The position numbers and the translations under genes are program-made. A DNA stretch of 64,000 nucleotides from Arabidopsis thaliana (taxonomy: Eukaryota; Streptophyta; Magnoliopsida; Brassicales; Brassicaceae). Below, piece by piece: positions 21,705-33,269 of this stretch. Where the stretch lies: positions 17,407,971-17,471,970 of the forward strand of contig NC_003070.9 of the NCBI RefSeq assembly GCF_000001735.4, read 5' to 3'. How positions within the stretch are numbered: the stretch's first letter is position 1; the number at the start of each line of letters is the position of its first letter. Below the pieces are notes generated by a model. The model ran no database searches. It saw nothing but the letters and a program-made list of their open reading frames with translations, and was not told where the DNA came from.

Positions 21705-22127
21705 GGCGACTTCCTTCTCCGTCTTGTTTCAGTTGGATTCTCAACTTCATCAAGTGATGCTTCTTTGCATGCTTGAACTTCACCAAGACATTGTTGAACA
21801 AAGTTTCAGAATTCTCCTTCCACAACTCCAAATCCTCATCCATTTCTCCCTTGCCTTTAGAGAAGCTTTCCTATCTTCTTCATCCCTTTTTGGAGCCTTC
21901 CTCTTGAAGGTACGATATGTGAAACTGTTTGTAATTGATTGTACTCTCTCCTATTCTTTTCTTCCTTTTTTTGTTTCTTCTTCTTCTACTTTTTATTTTT
22001 CTTTTTTTCTCTTCGGTTTCTCACCGTTGATTTGTTGTCTCCTTCTTTCTCTTCTTCTCACAGCGGAATTCTTGTTATCCATTTTTTACTTGGACATGCT
22101 CCAAGACCAAGATAAGCTTTGATACCA

Positions 22128-22404
22128 TGTTGGAATATTGAGAGAAAAAGAAAAAATTGAGTAAGAGATAAATATCTCTTCTCTTGTGAAGAAGACAAGA
22201 ACGAAAATAGAAAACTTTTAATGAACCTGAAACTTATTAGTTATTTACATGACGATACAATGAGTATATATAGGAAACAAGTAGACTCAACAACACAATG
22301 AGTTGTGTCTCTTCATACTTGTGTCTCTTCCTACTTGTGTCTCTTGACAAATAACTACCTTAATACATAAAATTTTAAATCAGAAACTCAATTATCGACC
22401 AACA
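22128..22404 (-). repeat. LTR (5' LTR in element orientation)
   Basis: Begins TGTTGGAATATTG and ends TCGACCAACA on the plus strand. The base just left of it starts the complement of the tRNA-iMet primer-binding site (GCTTTGATACCA). It is 277 bp long. An extra copy of CTTGTGTCTCTTC makes it longer than the other LTR. Confidence 0.75.
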
Positions 22405-23020
22405 CTCTGACCCACCAATCCAGTACAAACCTCCGAAAAGGAGTAGCTATTCGACAACCGACGTGTCCGTCTTCCAATCTCGTTCCTAGCAACCAGACGA
22501 ACTCAGATTTATCCTCTTTTTCTCCGATCCGATTAGGAGGAAGCGAATTGTGGGAGAAACCAAGGTTGATGGCTCAAGCAAGTACTGAGAATCCAAAATC
22601 CACAAAAGCTTTCTAAAATCAAAGTGGATCTACAATTAACCTCCATGACGAGTAGTAGTGAAAGCAAGATTTTTTGGTTGTTTGGAGATAGTTTCTAATG
22701 ATCTATATTAACATTTTAGAAATACATTTTAAGGAATCCAATCGGGTGAGTTGGATCTTGCCTAATTTCTACAAAAACAGAAGATACTTACTATAAATTA
22801 ATGATAGTTCAAAATCAAAGTGTAATATTTAGTTTGTCTTTCAATAAGTTTTAATCAGTTAGAATAAATTTTTAAATTGACTCGAATTACATATATTTTA
22901 AATAAAAATATTATTATAAAAAAGAACAAAATGATGTTTAGTTATTATGGGATGGGTTATTATTGTGAGATAGGTTTAGATGAGACATGTTTTTAAGACG
23001 GGATGGATTTAGATGAGACA
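22405..23020. other. Spacer between the LTR element and the LINE fragment
   Basis: 22405-22620 has balanced composition and may continue the remnant at 20241-20451. The rest is AT-rich and ends with repeated TTTAGATGAGACA strings before the poly(T) at 23021. No gene is seen. Confidence 0.35.
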
Positions 23021-23807
23021 GTTTTTTTTTTTTTTTTTTAACATCTTCTTTTCCATTGTTATTATGATCAAAAGTTTTCCAGCTGTAAGGCTGAAGAAAT
23101 TACAATCGGAATGTAATCATAAAATTTAAATTGTTCATTCTGGGGTAAGTGACTCTTGGCAAGAATATCCGCCGGTTTGTTCTGTTTTCGGTTGATCCAT
23201 GTGAATCTGCATTCCTGAAACCGTTGCTTCCAAGCTTGAACATCTCTTATCCAATTAAAGGTATCAAAACGTGATTTTCTCCTATTGAGGATTTCCATCA
23301 CCTCCCTGTTATCTCCTTCAAACCAGATTTTTCTATGACCGTGGCTCCAACAGCTTTGCATTGCGATAAGAAGAGCTTGAAACTCGCTTTCTAGAGCATT
23401 AGAAGTGTGGTTCCCTGTCGCTTGACCTGCACCTACAAATTGGCCCGACTCATCTCGAATTACCCATCCAGCCTTACTTGGCATCTCCCGATTGTACGAT
23501 CCATCATAGTACAACAACAACTTAACAAACTATCTGCAACAACTCCCGCTATGGATCTTTTGGCGCTTATGGAAGAGTCGAAATATTCTAACTTTTCAGA
23601 AAAGGTGCATTCCATGGGACGATAATCTTCGATTAGCAAAGAGAGACGCTTCTGAATGGCAGGACATTGCGGATCACCCCCAACTATCAGCACCATCCCA
23701 CCGGCGACAACATGATGATCAGAGAACAAGCTGTTGGACAAGACCACCCCACGGCTGAAAGAAGGAGACAGGTTTATATGGCGGGATGAGTTTTGATCGA
23801 TATTAAT
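23021..23807 (-). mobile_element. 5'-truncated LINE fragment with RNase H domain
   Basis: Starts on the plus strand with a long T run (about 23021-23039), the complement of a 3' poly(A) tail. An RNase H-coding region follows at once. ATGAGACA occurs just left of the T run (23013-23020) and at 23808-23815, a possible 8-bp target duplication. The left flank contains this word more than once, so the support is modest. No reverse transcriptase remains, as expected of a 5'-truncated insertion. Confidence 0.55.
23068..23520 (-). pseudogene. RNase H-like (RVT_3) domain remnant
   Basis: An open frame of 150 codons encodes YYDGSYNREMPSKAGWVIRD, FVGAGQATGNHTSNALESEF, HRKIWFEGDNREVMEIL and WINRKQNKPADILAK. 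The catalytic acidic residues of RNase H are visible: Asp in YDGS, Glu in ESEFQAL, Asp in EGDN and Asp in PADIL. This plant RVT_3 domain is the C-terminal part of LINE ORF2 and of many free-standing 'polynucleotidyl transferase, RNase H-like' genes. Upstream (to about 23831) a related region lies in another frame (DHHVVAGGMVLIVGG, ECTFSEKLEYFDSS), so a frameshift breaks the original protein. It might still be annotated as a gene, but a retroelement fossil is more likely. Confidence 0.65.
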
Positions 23808-23831
23808 ATGAGACATCTCAATAAAATTCAA

Positions 23832-24300
23832 TATTATAGTATATCAAAATAAATGCTAATCTTTTTTGACACATCTAAATGTGTATTTGTAATACAAAGT
23901 TACTAAATTACGTATGTTCTACGAGTTAAATCTAAAAGCATCGAAAATTTAAATTATATAATTTTAATACAAAATTAATAAATAGAAAATAAAATATTGT
24001 CATGTGGTATACTTTTGGTCAAGTCCTAAAAAATAAAAAAATATGAAACTTATTAATATCGTAAACTTACGACTCATTAAAAACCATACACAAACTTATC
24101 AAAAATTATTAACCAACACAAATAACCATAATCTAATATATAACAAATTCTAATTTTATAAAAATTAAAAAATAAATAAAATATTTAACATGCAGTGTAT
24201 TTCAGATTATATCCTAATTTGTTATCAATAGACGAAGAAATTGTTATGTTTCAAAAAAAAATCTTTAGCAAATAAAAAAAGGAAGCTGAAAAATAAGTTA
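23832..24300. other. AT-rich spacer
   Basis: Very AT-rich with no frame or repeat of note. It ends where homology with the RBP47C upstream region begins. Confidence 0.4.
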
Positions 24301-24711
24301 GAAGTCCAAATTAATAAGCCGGTTGCATGAAAAAAGAAGTCAGAAAAAAAGGAAAGTACAACATCGGAGAGAATCTAAAAACAAACACTCATAATAGCAG
24401 TATATAACAAACAAACAAAAAAAAAAAAAAACGGTTAAGATCTAAACTCTCTCCGTACAATCCAACGGTTGTCACTAAACTAGGATGGCTTTAAACCTAG
24501 TAACTCACATAAACCCAAAAACCGGACCCGTATTTGCCAGTTACCACCGAAACCGAATCAAAAACCCTTAATTTCGACCTAAACTTTGCCATATTAATAC
24601 AACTCTCAAAACACAACTCTCAAAACTTCCCCTGTTTGGTCCGAAACCGAAACTACTAACCCTAATCTCTCACATCACATAAACAATCACTTCACATAGC
24701 CGCAAAATTTA

Positions 24712-26835
24712 ATGGCAGACGTCAAGGTTCAATCCGAATCCGAATCCTCGGATTCTCATCCCTTGGTCGACTATCAATCACTTCCACCTTATCCTCCGCC
24801 GCATCCACCGGTTGAAGTAGAGGAGAATCAACCAAAAACATCTCCGACTCCGCCGCCGCCACACTGGATGCGTTATCCACCGGTGTTAATGCCTCAGATG
24901 ATGTACGCGCCGCCGCCACCGATGCCGTTCTCACCTTATCATCAATATCCGAATCACCACCACTTTCACCATCAATCTCGTGGTAATAAGCATCAAAACG
25001 CTTTTAATGGTGAGAATAAAACTATTTGGGTTGGTGATTTGCAAAACTGGATGGATGAGGCTTATCTTAATTCTGCTTTTACTTCCGCCGAAGAGGTTTG
25101 CTTCTCTCTCTCTCTCTCTGTCATTATTGCAAAACATTTATGTATCTCTTGATTAGTGTCTTAGATTGTGTATTAACAGTTTCTTGATTCTGTTTCGTTG
25201 ACTTTTAATGCTTTGACATGCCTTTTTCAGTTTCTCTATGTACTTGTTGGTAAAGTTTGCTCTGTTTTTTTCTTTCTTTGTGAATTTGGTCTAAAGGTGT
25301 GTACTTTATGTTTAATGCAGAGAGAGATTGTTTCGCTGAAGGTGATTCGTAATAAGCACAATGGTTCATCGGAAGGATATGGATTTGTGGAGTTTGAGTC
25401 CCATGATGTAGCTGATAAGGTTTTGCAGGAGTTTAACGGGGCGCCTATGCCAAATACTGACCAACCTTTTCGTTTGAACTGGGCTAGTTTTAGCACCGGT
25501 GAGAAGCGGTTAGAGAACAATGGACCTGATCTCTCTATATTTGTTGGGGATTTGGCGCCAGATGTTTCGGATGCTTTGTTGCACGAGACCTTCTCTGAGA
25601 AGTATCCGTCGGTTAAAGCTGCCAAAGTTGTCCTTGATGCTAATACTGGTAGATCAAAGGGGTATGGGTTTGTGAGGTTTGGAGATGAGAATGAAAGGAC
25701 CAAAGCAATGACTGAGATGAATGGTGTTAAATGCTCTAGTAGAGCTATGCGTATCGGTCCTGCTACCCCAAGGAAAACTAATGGTTATCAACAACAAGGT
25801 AAGTTCTCTCCAATGCAATATCTTTGTGTATCTATGCTCATGTTAGGTTCTTGGTATTGCAACAATATGTTTTAAGTCTCTTGTGTACATAACTATTTGA
25901 TGGATCTGGTAGGTGGATACATGCCGAGTGGTGCCTTTACGCGTTCTGAAGGGGACACAATCAACACAACAGTAATTTTTTTTTTCATAGTATCTTTCAT
26001 TTGATTGTGTGACAAGAGAAGGTTGATCTTCTTTTTATTTTATTTTAAACATAGATATTTGTTGGAGGGCTTGACTCTAGTGTCACTGATGAAGACTTAA
26101 AGCAACCTTTCTCTGAATTCGGGGAAATAGTGTCTGTCAAGATTCCTGTTGGTAAAGGATGCGGATTTGTTCAGTTTGTTAACAGGTAACATATAATTGC
26201 CTTATCTAACCATGGATTAAGTAGTTTCTCACGGTAATAGATTTGATGTTTTAAACATTTGGTTGCAGACCAAATGCAGAGGAGGCTTTGGAAAAACTCA
26301 ATGGGACTGTAATTGGCAAACAAACAGTCCGGCTTTCTTGGGGCCGTAATCCAGCCAATAAGCAGGTAAATCCCACTTTCTATCTGCATTAGTGTAGAAC
26401 AAACGTATCAAAATGTTCTCTTTTTTATAGTAATGTTCATAAAATGTTAAACGCCTTGTGATACATATTTAATTTAAAATATTGTGGTTCATTTGCTTTG
26501 TTTGATCTTAGTTTGGTTTGGTTATGGATTGGTATAAGACTACTGTTATGGTTTCTCTTTGAAAGAAAGTTTGGTTTGCTGTGGTTTTTACCCCCTAAAG
26601 TACTTCACTTATGTGATTAGCTTTGAATGGCTCTGCTTGACACATCTCTGATTCTTACAAGTTTTATGTTGTGTTGCAGCCTAGAGATAAGTATGGAAAC
26701 CAATGGGTTGATCCGTACTATGGAGGACAGTTTTACAATGGGTATGGATACATGGTACCTCAACCTGACCCGAGAATGTATCCTGCTGCACCTTACTATC
26801 CAATGTACGGTGGTCATCAGCAACAAGTTAGCTGA
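24712..26835 (+). CDS. RBP47C': Oligouridylate-binding RNA-binding protein with three RRMs (tandem copy)
   Basis: Six exons (24712-25095, 25321-25798, 25913-25971, 26055-26185, 26269-26365, 26680-26835) give 434 aa. Five of the six exon lengths equal those of RBP47C; exon 1 is 6 bp longer in its Pro-rich part. The three RRMs carry IWVGDL/GYGFVEF, IFVGDL/KGYGFVRF and IFVGGL/KGCGFVQF. The Gly/Gln-Tyr tail ends GGHQQQVS, as in the paralogue. Introns are shorter than in RBP47C, mainly intron 5. Expected roles are U-rich RNA binding and stress-granule recruitment, probably overlapping RBP47C. A telo-box-like AACCCTAA lies at 24658-24665. I believe this is At1g47500. Confidence 0.96.
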
Positions 26836-26908
26836 GGAAACTAAAAGCTTAATCTGAGCATCTATCTATAGGACAACAAAAACTCACTCAGGTTAGGTGA
26901 TGTTAGGA
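26598..26908 (+). repeat. Gene-conversion-like tract shared with RBP47C (copy 2)
   Basis: Partner of 18975-19285: 311 bp with one mismatch, covering intron 5 end, exon 6 and early 3' UTR. Confidence 0.75.
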
Positions 26909-28020
26909 GGTATAAGGCAAAAGTGGTTGGCTTCTTGTCTCTACTTGAGTTTAGGGTTTATCATCTTTTGGACATCGAATTTTGGTGGAAATCATACAGT
27001 AATTTAGGAGACTTGGATTTGATTGATTAATTTGATTTGTTTCTTCTGATCTTTTTGACTATTGAACTTATTGATCAAAGAAGTGAGTTGCACCAATCGA
27101 GTTTTTTTTTTTCTCTTTTGGTAAGCATGTCATTAGTTTGACGTTGTGGAGTGGAACGAATCTAAAACACTTAGTTAGCTTTCATATCCTTTATTTCTAT
27201 GGTCTCAAAGCCTCTTTGGACCGTCTCGAGGAGGCTTACTCCTCAACAACTTAGCTATTTTTTATGGTACACATATAGTATTAGAATAATTAGAACCTAG
27301 AAAGATGAGGACTTGAATAGTTTGGGGGAATCAGTATTTCGCCAATCCTTAGTATCACACTATCACCACATAATTTTAATACAATGTCGTCGTTAATCAC
27401 AGCCAAAACTCAACAATATTAATACTATTTATTATACGTAAAAGCTTTAGAATTCACCATTTTAGCTTGTAAAATACCCGTTAAAACCTTGTGTTACATG
27501 CATGTGAAAAGACATGGAAGAACTGAAAATATGTTTTTTGAGTATAATTGTAGAGCAAAATGGTTTTAAGGAAATGAAAACGACAAGTGATTGTAAATTA
27601 TAAACACTTTTATAAACTATAGACAACAGATAAAGGTACCAACAAGGCAACATGTAGGCAACAAATGCATTGGTGGATATGATGAGAGCTACACATAACT
27701 TCATGAATGAGATAAAAAGAGCTACACAATACATCATGAATGACATAAAAAACCAAAGAGACGTGATCTAGTGTGGACCAAGGTAACAGATAGCTAAAGG
27801 AGGCTAACACCAAAGCGTAACCATTCAACTGAGTAGCATGAGGGAAGGGCTTAACTAGACTTTCTCAATTGACACTTTGAAGAAGTTCTGAACTTACAAG
27901 TTTCTTACATTCAAAAACATTAATAAAGAACTCAAAGTGTTTGAACTATATAATCTCAAAATAGTAATAATCCGTTCATATATACCATATTATCCTTCAT
28001 ATTAAATTGTATGCATTTAT
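26909..28020. other. RBP47C' 3' flank and spacer before 5PTASE11
   Basis: Homology with the RBP47C downstream flank is recognisable to about 27410, marking the right edge of the tandem duplication. 27460-27830 has several GAGCTACAC..AT and CATGAATGA.ATAAA strings in short repeats but no gene. The last part is the 3' UTR of the minus-strand phosphatase. Confidence 0.45.
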
Positions 28021-30317
28021 TTAACTGTTGACCCACTTCAAGCAAAGATCCGCTTTGACAGGCTTATGATCAGAACCATATACTTGGTCTATGGAATCAT
28101 AAGAGTGAAGAGTTGCTTGAATATTATCAGTATCTTGGATCTTGAATAAGATCCTATCTGTCCAAGCTGGAACCCTGATCTTATGGCTTGTATCATAGTC
28201 GCTGCTTCCTACATTGTACTTGTAGGTTGGTTTAAACCCTAAAGTTCCTTCAGAGTAACCTTTGAATATTTCGCCTCTCTCCGCTTCTTGCAAGAGTTGA
28301 TCTTTACTCACAAGAACCTGCACAAAGTGATGAAAACCAATAGGATTAAGAGTGATTAGCAAACCTAACTGAGTACCAAAGTTGTATAAAATAGAAAACA
28401 TTTTTTTTTTTTTATAATCGATTGGTAATAGTCCATTTTGCTAAATCAAAACCAATATTTATGCAACCGGAAAAAATGAAACCGAATAAAAATATTCTAA
28501 AAACTTATTGTCTTAAATTACATATACTTGAAGAGAGTATACTCACTCCATTCGTCTTCTTTTTTCTTTTGTTAAAGCACTCCATTCTTTTTTATAAGGT
28601 AATTTGACAACTTATTTTTGTCTCATATTATTACTCGGTTTTATTTTGACCTTATTCCTTTTACATATATTAGAATAGTATTTTATAAGGCTAACTCATT
28701 AAGTACATTAACCTTAATGAATTAATGTACTTAATTTAATTCAAGATTTTGAAAAGAAAACAAAAAAACAAGATATATTTTTTTAAACAAAACAGAGTAA
28801 ATGATATTTTTATTAATTTTCTTCTACTTTTTTCCTTTAATAGTTGTTATTTGTTATTTCTATTCTTGTTATTTGGAGAAGAAGAAGAAGAAGAAGAAAT
28901 GACTTACAGATTGAAGATGGTTTTGGATAAGAGATCGAACAGGATGGTTAGAGACATCTTGGATCCTGTAATTTAGATCTCCTAGCCAAACAGTAAGGTC
29001 ACGTTTCCTTTTGTCTCTTGGTAATAGTGAATTTGCTATGTGTCTTAACTCCGTATTTCTTTGATCCACTTTTTTTGCATGAGCTGCATGATTATACTAA
29101 TAATTATTTGTAATTCTAATTAATTGTAAATTACGAAAAAGAGTAGAAATTAGACCAAAAAATAAAAATAGGTACCAGAGAGATGGCAAGAGATAAAAAC
29201 CATTTTGATGTCATCGTAGTTAATACGAATAGCCACGGCTCCTTTTTTTCTTCCTATTAAACCTCCACATCCTCCTACCGAATATCTCTCTGCCTTTAAT
29301 TCTGCAATTAATCATACAATAAACAAAATTATTATTCTTAGTTTCCAAAATACTTCTTTTGTTTCAAATTAAGTGTTGTAAAAAATTTAAAATAAATATT
29401 TGTATGAATGAAAAATTTAACCTTAGATCCAAATTGGTAAAAGTATTAATATAACAAATTTTCATAGAATATCAAATACAGTAAATTTAAAATGAAGTAA
29501 ACAAAAATTTATAAAAATCTGACCTTTTACTAATGTATGTGAATTCTTTGGCCCAAACAAATATAACTGGACCGATTGCAATTTCGCCTTCCCAAGAAGC
29601 CTGCATTTCAATTCGATATAGAACTTTAATTTGCAATGTTAAAATTACATGAAGATAAGACAAATTTTTGGTATATTAGTTATTATGGATATAAGTAGAA
29701 ATAAACAGTAGAGTATAGTTATTATGGATATAAGTAGAAATAAACAGTTATTACTTACTCGTGAGTTGGAGATGAAGCTGTCTGCAAAAGTTGATCAACG
29801 TTTGCTTTGGGAGCTTCTTGCAAGCCAACGACAAGCAAATCGAACTTCCTTTCTTTGCCAACAAGCTCAACTAAATCCTCATACGAAACCTTCACATGTA
29901 TTAATATAGTACATTTAGTAACATAGTTGAATCTACTTATGAAGGAGGATTTTTCATATGGCAGAATTAGATGAATATGTGGTACATATACGTACGTACA
30001 TTTCCATTCATGTTCCATGTGATGATACGGATGCAAAGATCTGCTTTTCTAGAAAAACTGCAACTGTTAACAGCTTCGATTGTTTTAATACCGTCGTGAG
30101 ATGATGAGTTTTTCGCAAATGAACCGATCGGAGACTTCTTGTAGTTCGGAAACCTATTGATGATATACACAACAACACATATAAGTTATATATTCATATG
30201 TCTATCTACAAGAGTTACAAATACTTGTATATATAGAAACCAACGTAGCAAGCAAGATTCGTTTGATACCAATTATTATTACCTTTTTAACCCACACATC
30301 GAATTCTTATTCCCCAT
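28021..30317 (-). CDS. 5PTASE11: Type I inositol polyphosphate 5-phosphatase
   Basis: Seven exons on the minus strand, from 5' to 3': 30317-30283, 30153-30000, 29889-29759, 29600-29524, 29301-29176, 29083-28908 and 28317-28021. They total 996 bp, or 331 aa. The start MGNKNSMCG has Gly2 in a possible N-myristoylation context, followed by Cys8. The catalytic domain follows with ITWNMNG, VGLQEAP, WLGDLNYR (about residues 207-214), PAWTDRILF (about 283-291) and SDHKPV, the signature set of Mg-dependent inositol 5-phosphatases. It is short and lacks WD40 repeats. 5PTASE11 acts on phosphoinositides including PI(4,5)P2 in published work; sequence alone shows only the family. I believe this is At1g47510. 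Confidence 0.93.
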
Positions 30318-31339
30318 TGTCGGCATGTAGTGTTACTCTGTAAAAGGCAAGATTCTAATTGTTTTTTTTTAGAGAGAGAAATTTTATCGAGGAGAAGTTT
30401 GCGAAGTTAAAGAGAAATGATATAATGAGAACCTAAAAGCAATTTAACGATGTTATCTTCAATATTCATATATATATATATTGATTGGGGTTATATAAGA
30501 GAAACTAGGCACATGCAATGTTACGTGGTTTTCTAGGAAGTTAGGTAAATGGTGTTGACTACAAAGACGTGTACGTCTTCGAATGGACGGTCGAATTTGA
30601 TAATGACTTTGCTGGTTTTTTCTTCATTAGGAAATCTCTAGAGGAAATAGAAAGGTACAATAGAATCTTTGATTTTTGAAGAAATTTTAATGTTTATATT
30701 ACAGTAATCAGTAAATATTGGCGGATGATCGATACACTTATCCACATCATCATCACATGTGATGTAATGTAAAACAATTTTGTGTGTGCTTATGCTAAAC
30801 TAATTTAAACAAAAAAAATCACTTCTCTACTATAATACTGAGAAATGAGCTTCGGATTTTTCATTTTATAAAAAAAAAAAACTGAATAGATTTTCAAAAT
30901 AGGTTGAACTGTCTGAATCTAACCGATATTTTGTTTAAATGAGCTAAACTAATTTCAAATTTTATTCCTTAGCAATCTAGCTTAACTGAAAAAAATAAAG
31001 AAAACAGAAATAAACGAATGTAACAAAACCAACAAAAATTCACACCCACATTATGTATATACATTAGTTTAACCTCTAGAAATTAATAATTGATAGATTA
31101 TTTAGAAGAAAAAAAATGTTTGTCTCTGGTTAGGCTTTTATGTAAAAAATAATTAATAATTATATAAACCCTTATATAAACTTATACATATAAATCTCAT
31201 AAGAAGTTTTGGACATGCATAATTTTCAATAGGATAATCCAAATTTTATATAAATCAACTGTATTTGGTTAACTAAAATCATTAATTATAAACTTAAATA
31301 ATACATAGCTTAATATGAATGTCGTTTTGATATTTTATA

Positions 31340-31437
31340 TTCCTCCATTGTTGAAAATCTGGTGTGGATCCTGCATCTCGGAGATGTAGGCCTTTCGGCT
31401 TGAACTTCGAGATATTAAAAAAAAAAAAAAAAAAAAT
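31340..31437 (+). mobile_element. Possible 3' end of a short retroposon
   Basis: A patch of balanced composition (GGTGTGGATCCTGCATCTCG, CTTTCGGCTTGAACTTCG) in very AT-rich DNA ends in about 21 consecutive A. This looks like the 3' terminus of a strongly 5'-truncated LINE or a SINE. No target duplication was found. Confidence 0.3.
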
Positions 31438-32599
31438 TTCCTTTGTTTTTGCAAACATAAACGATCTTGTTAATTATAGACAACAAAATTAGTTTCATAC
31501 AAAACATTATTCTACATAAATTAAATTGTTTTAAATTTTACTTTTTTAGACTCCGAGAATAGAATAATTCATGATTGATTATTTTATTTTAAGAAAAAGT
31601 ATAATTTAAAAATAAATTGATATTTTATTAAATTTTTACATATCGTGGTTCCGATATATATAACAGATAAAATGACAGTCCAATTTTTTTTGAACATAAA
31701 AAATGTTGTATTTAGTATAATTTGTAGATAAATACTTAATTCACCATGTTTTTTTAATCTTTTAATATGCGACCAATTTATCTATAGTTTTTTTTTTAGT
31801 TTTTGTTGGTTTTGAACTCATCTACATATATGGATCGGTTGAGTTAAAAGTTTATTTTAGTGTTGCATTTCAATTCTAGAAAAATCCATAACTGAATAAC
31901 ACCCTCTTATTTATTTTCTTTTTTGTATGCTACTAAAGTGGTCTGAGGCAAACTTCTTCAACTACAGCATGGGAGATCAAGTGGTCGGTGGTGACATTTC
32001 ATGATTTAACCATTAAACTAATTAACTTTTGTCAAGTTTGTTTGTTTTTTCAACTTCGGTTTCCTTTACTCACCCCAGACATTATATACACATCCAAATA
32101 TCATACACGTAAGAGTTTAATTCAGAAACGCTAAATCGAGCACATGCCTTAATTAATCCAGTTTTGTGATGGATTTTGGCTCGGATTTAATCTGGAATTG
32201 GACCTTAAGGCAAGGAAAGAGATAATTTTTACCGTTCAAGACCCTTTTCGGTTTACTTTTTGTTTTGTTTTGTTTTTTCTTTTTATAATTTAGGTGATCG
32301 TAAAAATTTTATATACCTAATACCATATATACGGGTAATATTTCTAAAATATCATAAGTCCAAAAATTATTTTTATATTGATAAATAATTAAAATAAGTT
32401 TGATCAGTATCAGCTTAGTGATATTTTTGATACCAGTATCATCTGACATGTCATCTCTTAATTTGTCGCATTTGCTAAAAAGAAATAAAATATATTTATT
32501 AAACAAACATTATAAATAATACTAAAAAGTTCTTAATGATACTTTATGAGTATCACCTATGACCATGCTCTAAAGACTAATTTTGAAGTCTGGAGAAAC

Positions 32600-32805
32600 C
32601 ATGTTAAATTACTCGAACTCTGATGGCCAATGCTACTCGAACTTAGATGGCGGAATTACCTCCCTTTCTATTTACTTTTACAAGCTTACTTACTCTAAAC
32701 GTTTTACTCGAACTCTGATGGCTAATGCTACTCGAATTCAGGTGGCGGAAATTACCAACCTTTTTTGTTTACTTCTACAAGCTTACTTACTCTAAACGTT
32801 TTATT
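32600..32805 (+). repeat. Direct repeat of about 105 bp
   Basis: Two adjacent copies (about 32604-32704 and 32705-32805) share TACTCGAACTCTGATGGC, AATGCTACTCGAA, GGCGGAA and ACAAGCTTACTTACTC followed by AAACGTTT. They differ by several substitutions. It is non-coding, and no wider family was recognised. Confidence 0.6.
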
Positions 32806-33269
32806 CTTTATAGAATTATTTTTGTTCTTGTATATGTGCTTTAATTTCTCTAGCATTATCCCTTTTATAGCCCGCAACAAAAGAATTTCTAGTGAGAAAT
32901 GAGTGGTTCTAGTGAAGTTATTGGGAATAAACCTCACAGAACTGTCAGTTGACTAAATTGGTTTGGTAAGCGTAAACCATTCCTAACCCATAGTTACATA
33001 CTGTATGTTACATTTAACCAAATTATATTAGATTTTATGTCGTTTGTGGTGAAATGAACTTCTTAAGGTCAGAATTACTAGTAAAATGTTCTTATCACTA
33101 GTCTTGGAGGTTCAACAAATAATTCACGTCCACATATTACATATAAATAAATTATTCTTGTCCACAAGTTTGTGTTGCTGTTGGTCGTTGAAGTTCATGG
33201 TTCAAGTGGCTCACTATAGTGTTTATTTTATTGTTAATTAGTTATAAATAAATTATGTTTGTGTTGCTT

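Larger units (their letters stand above)
20452..22404 (-). mobile_element. Small non-autonomous Copia-type LTR retrotransposon, minus strand
   Basis: Two related LTRs, 20452-20722 and 22128-22404, share TGTTRGAATATTGAGAG at one end and TATCGACCAACA at the other. On the minus strand the 5' LTR ends in CCAACA and is followed at once by TGGTATCAAAGC, a primer-binding site for initiator Met tRNA. The opposite LTR is preceded by an AAGGGGGAA purine tract. These fix the orientation. The 1.4-kb interior has no gag or pol similarity, so movement would need proteins in trans. The LTRs differ by substitutions and indels, and the 5-bp flanks (TTCCG, CTCTG) do not match well. The insertion is therefore old. 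Confidence 0.75.
30318..33260. other. Gene-poor AT-rich region upstream of 5PTASE11
   Basis: The first 200 bp hold the 5PTASE11 leader. A minus-strand TATATAA-like string lies near 30491-30497. The remainder is AT-rich with no supported gene. A retroposon-like poly(A) tail occurs at about 31417-31437, and a repeated ACTCGAACTCTGATGG / CTTACTTACTCTAAACG pair occurs at 32605-32800. Confidence 0.4.

Noticed and set aside
21685..22122. 145-codon plus-strand frame, hydrophobic and Phe/Leu-rich
   Set aside because: It lies inside the minus-strand LTR element and is the complement of an A/G-rich (AAGAAGAAG) tract. No family is recognisable.
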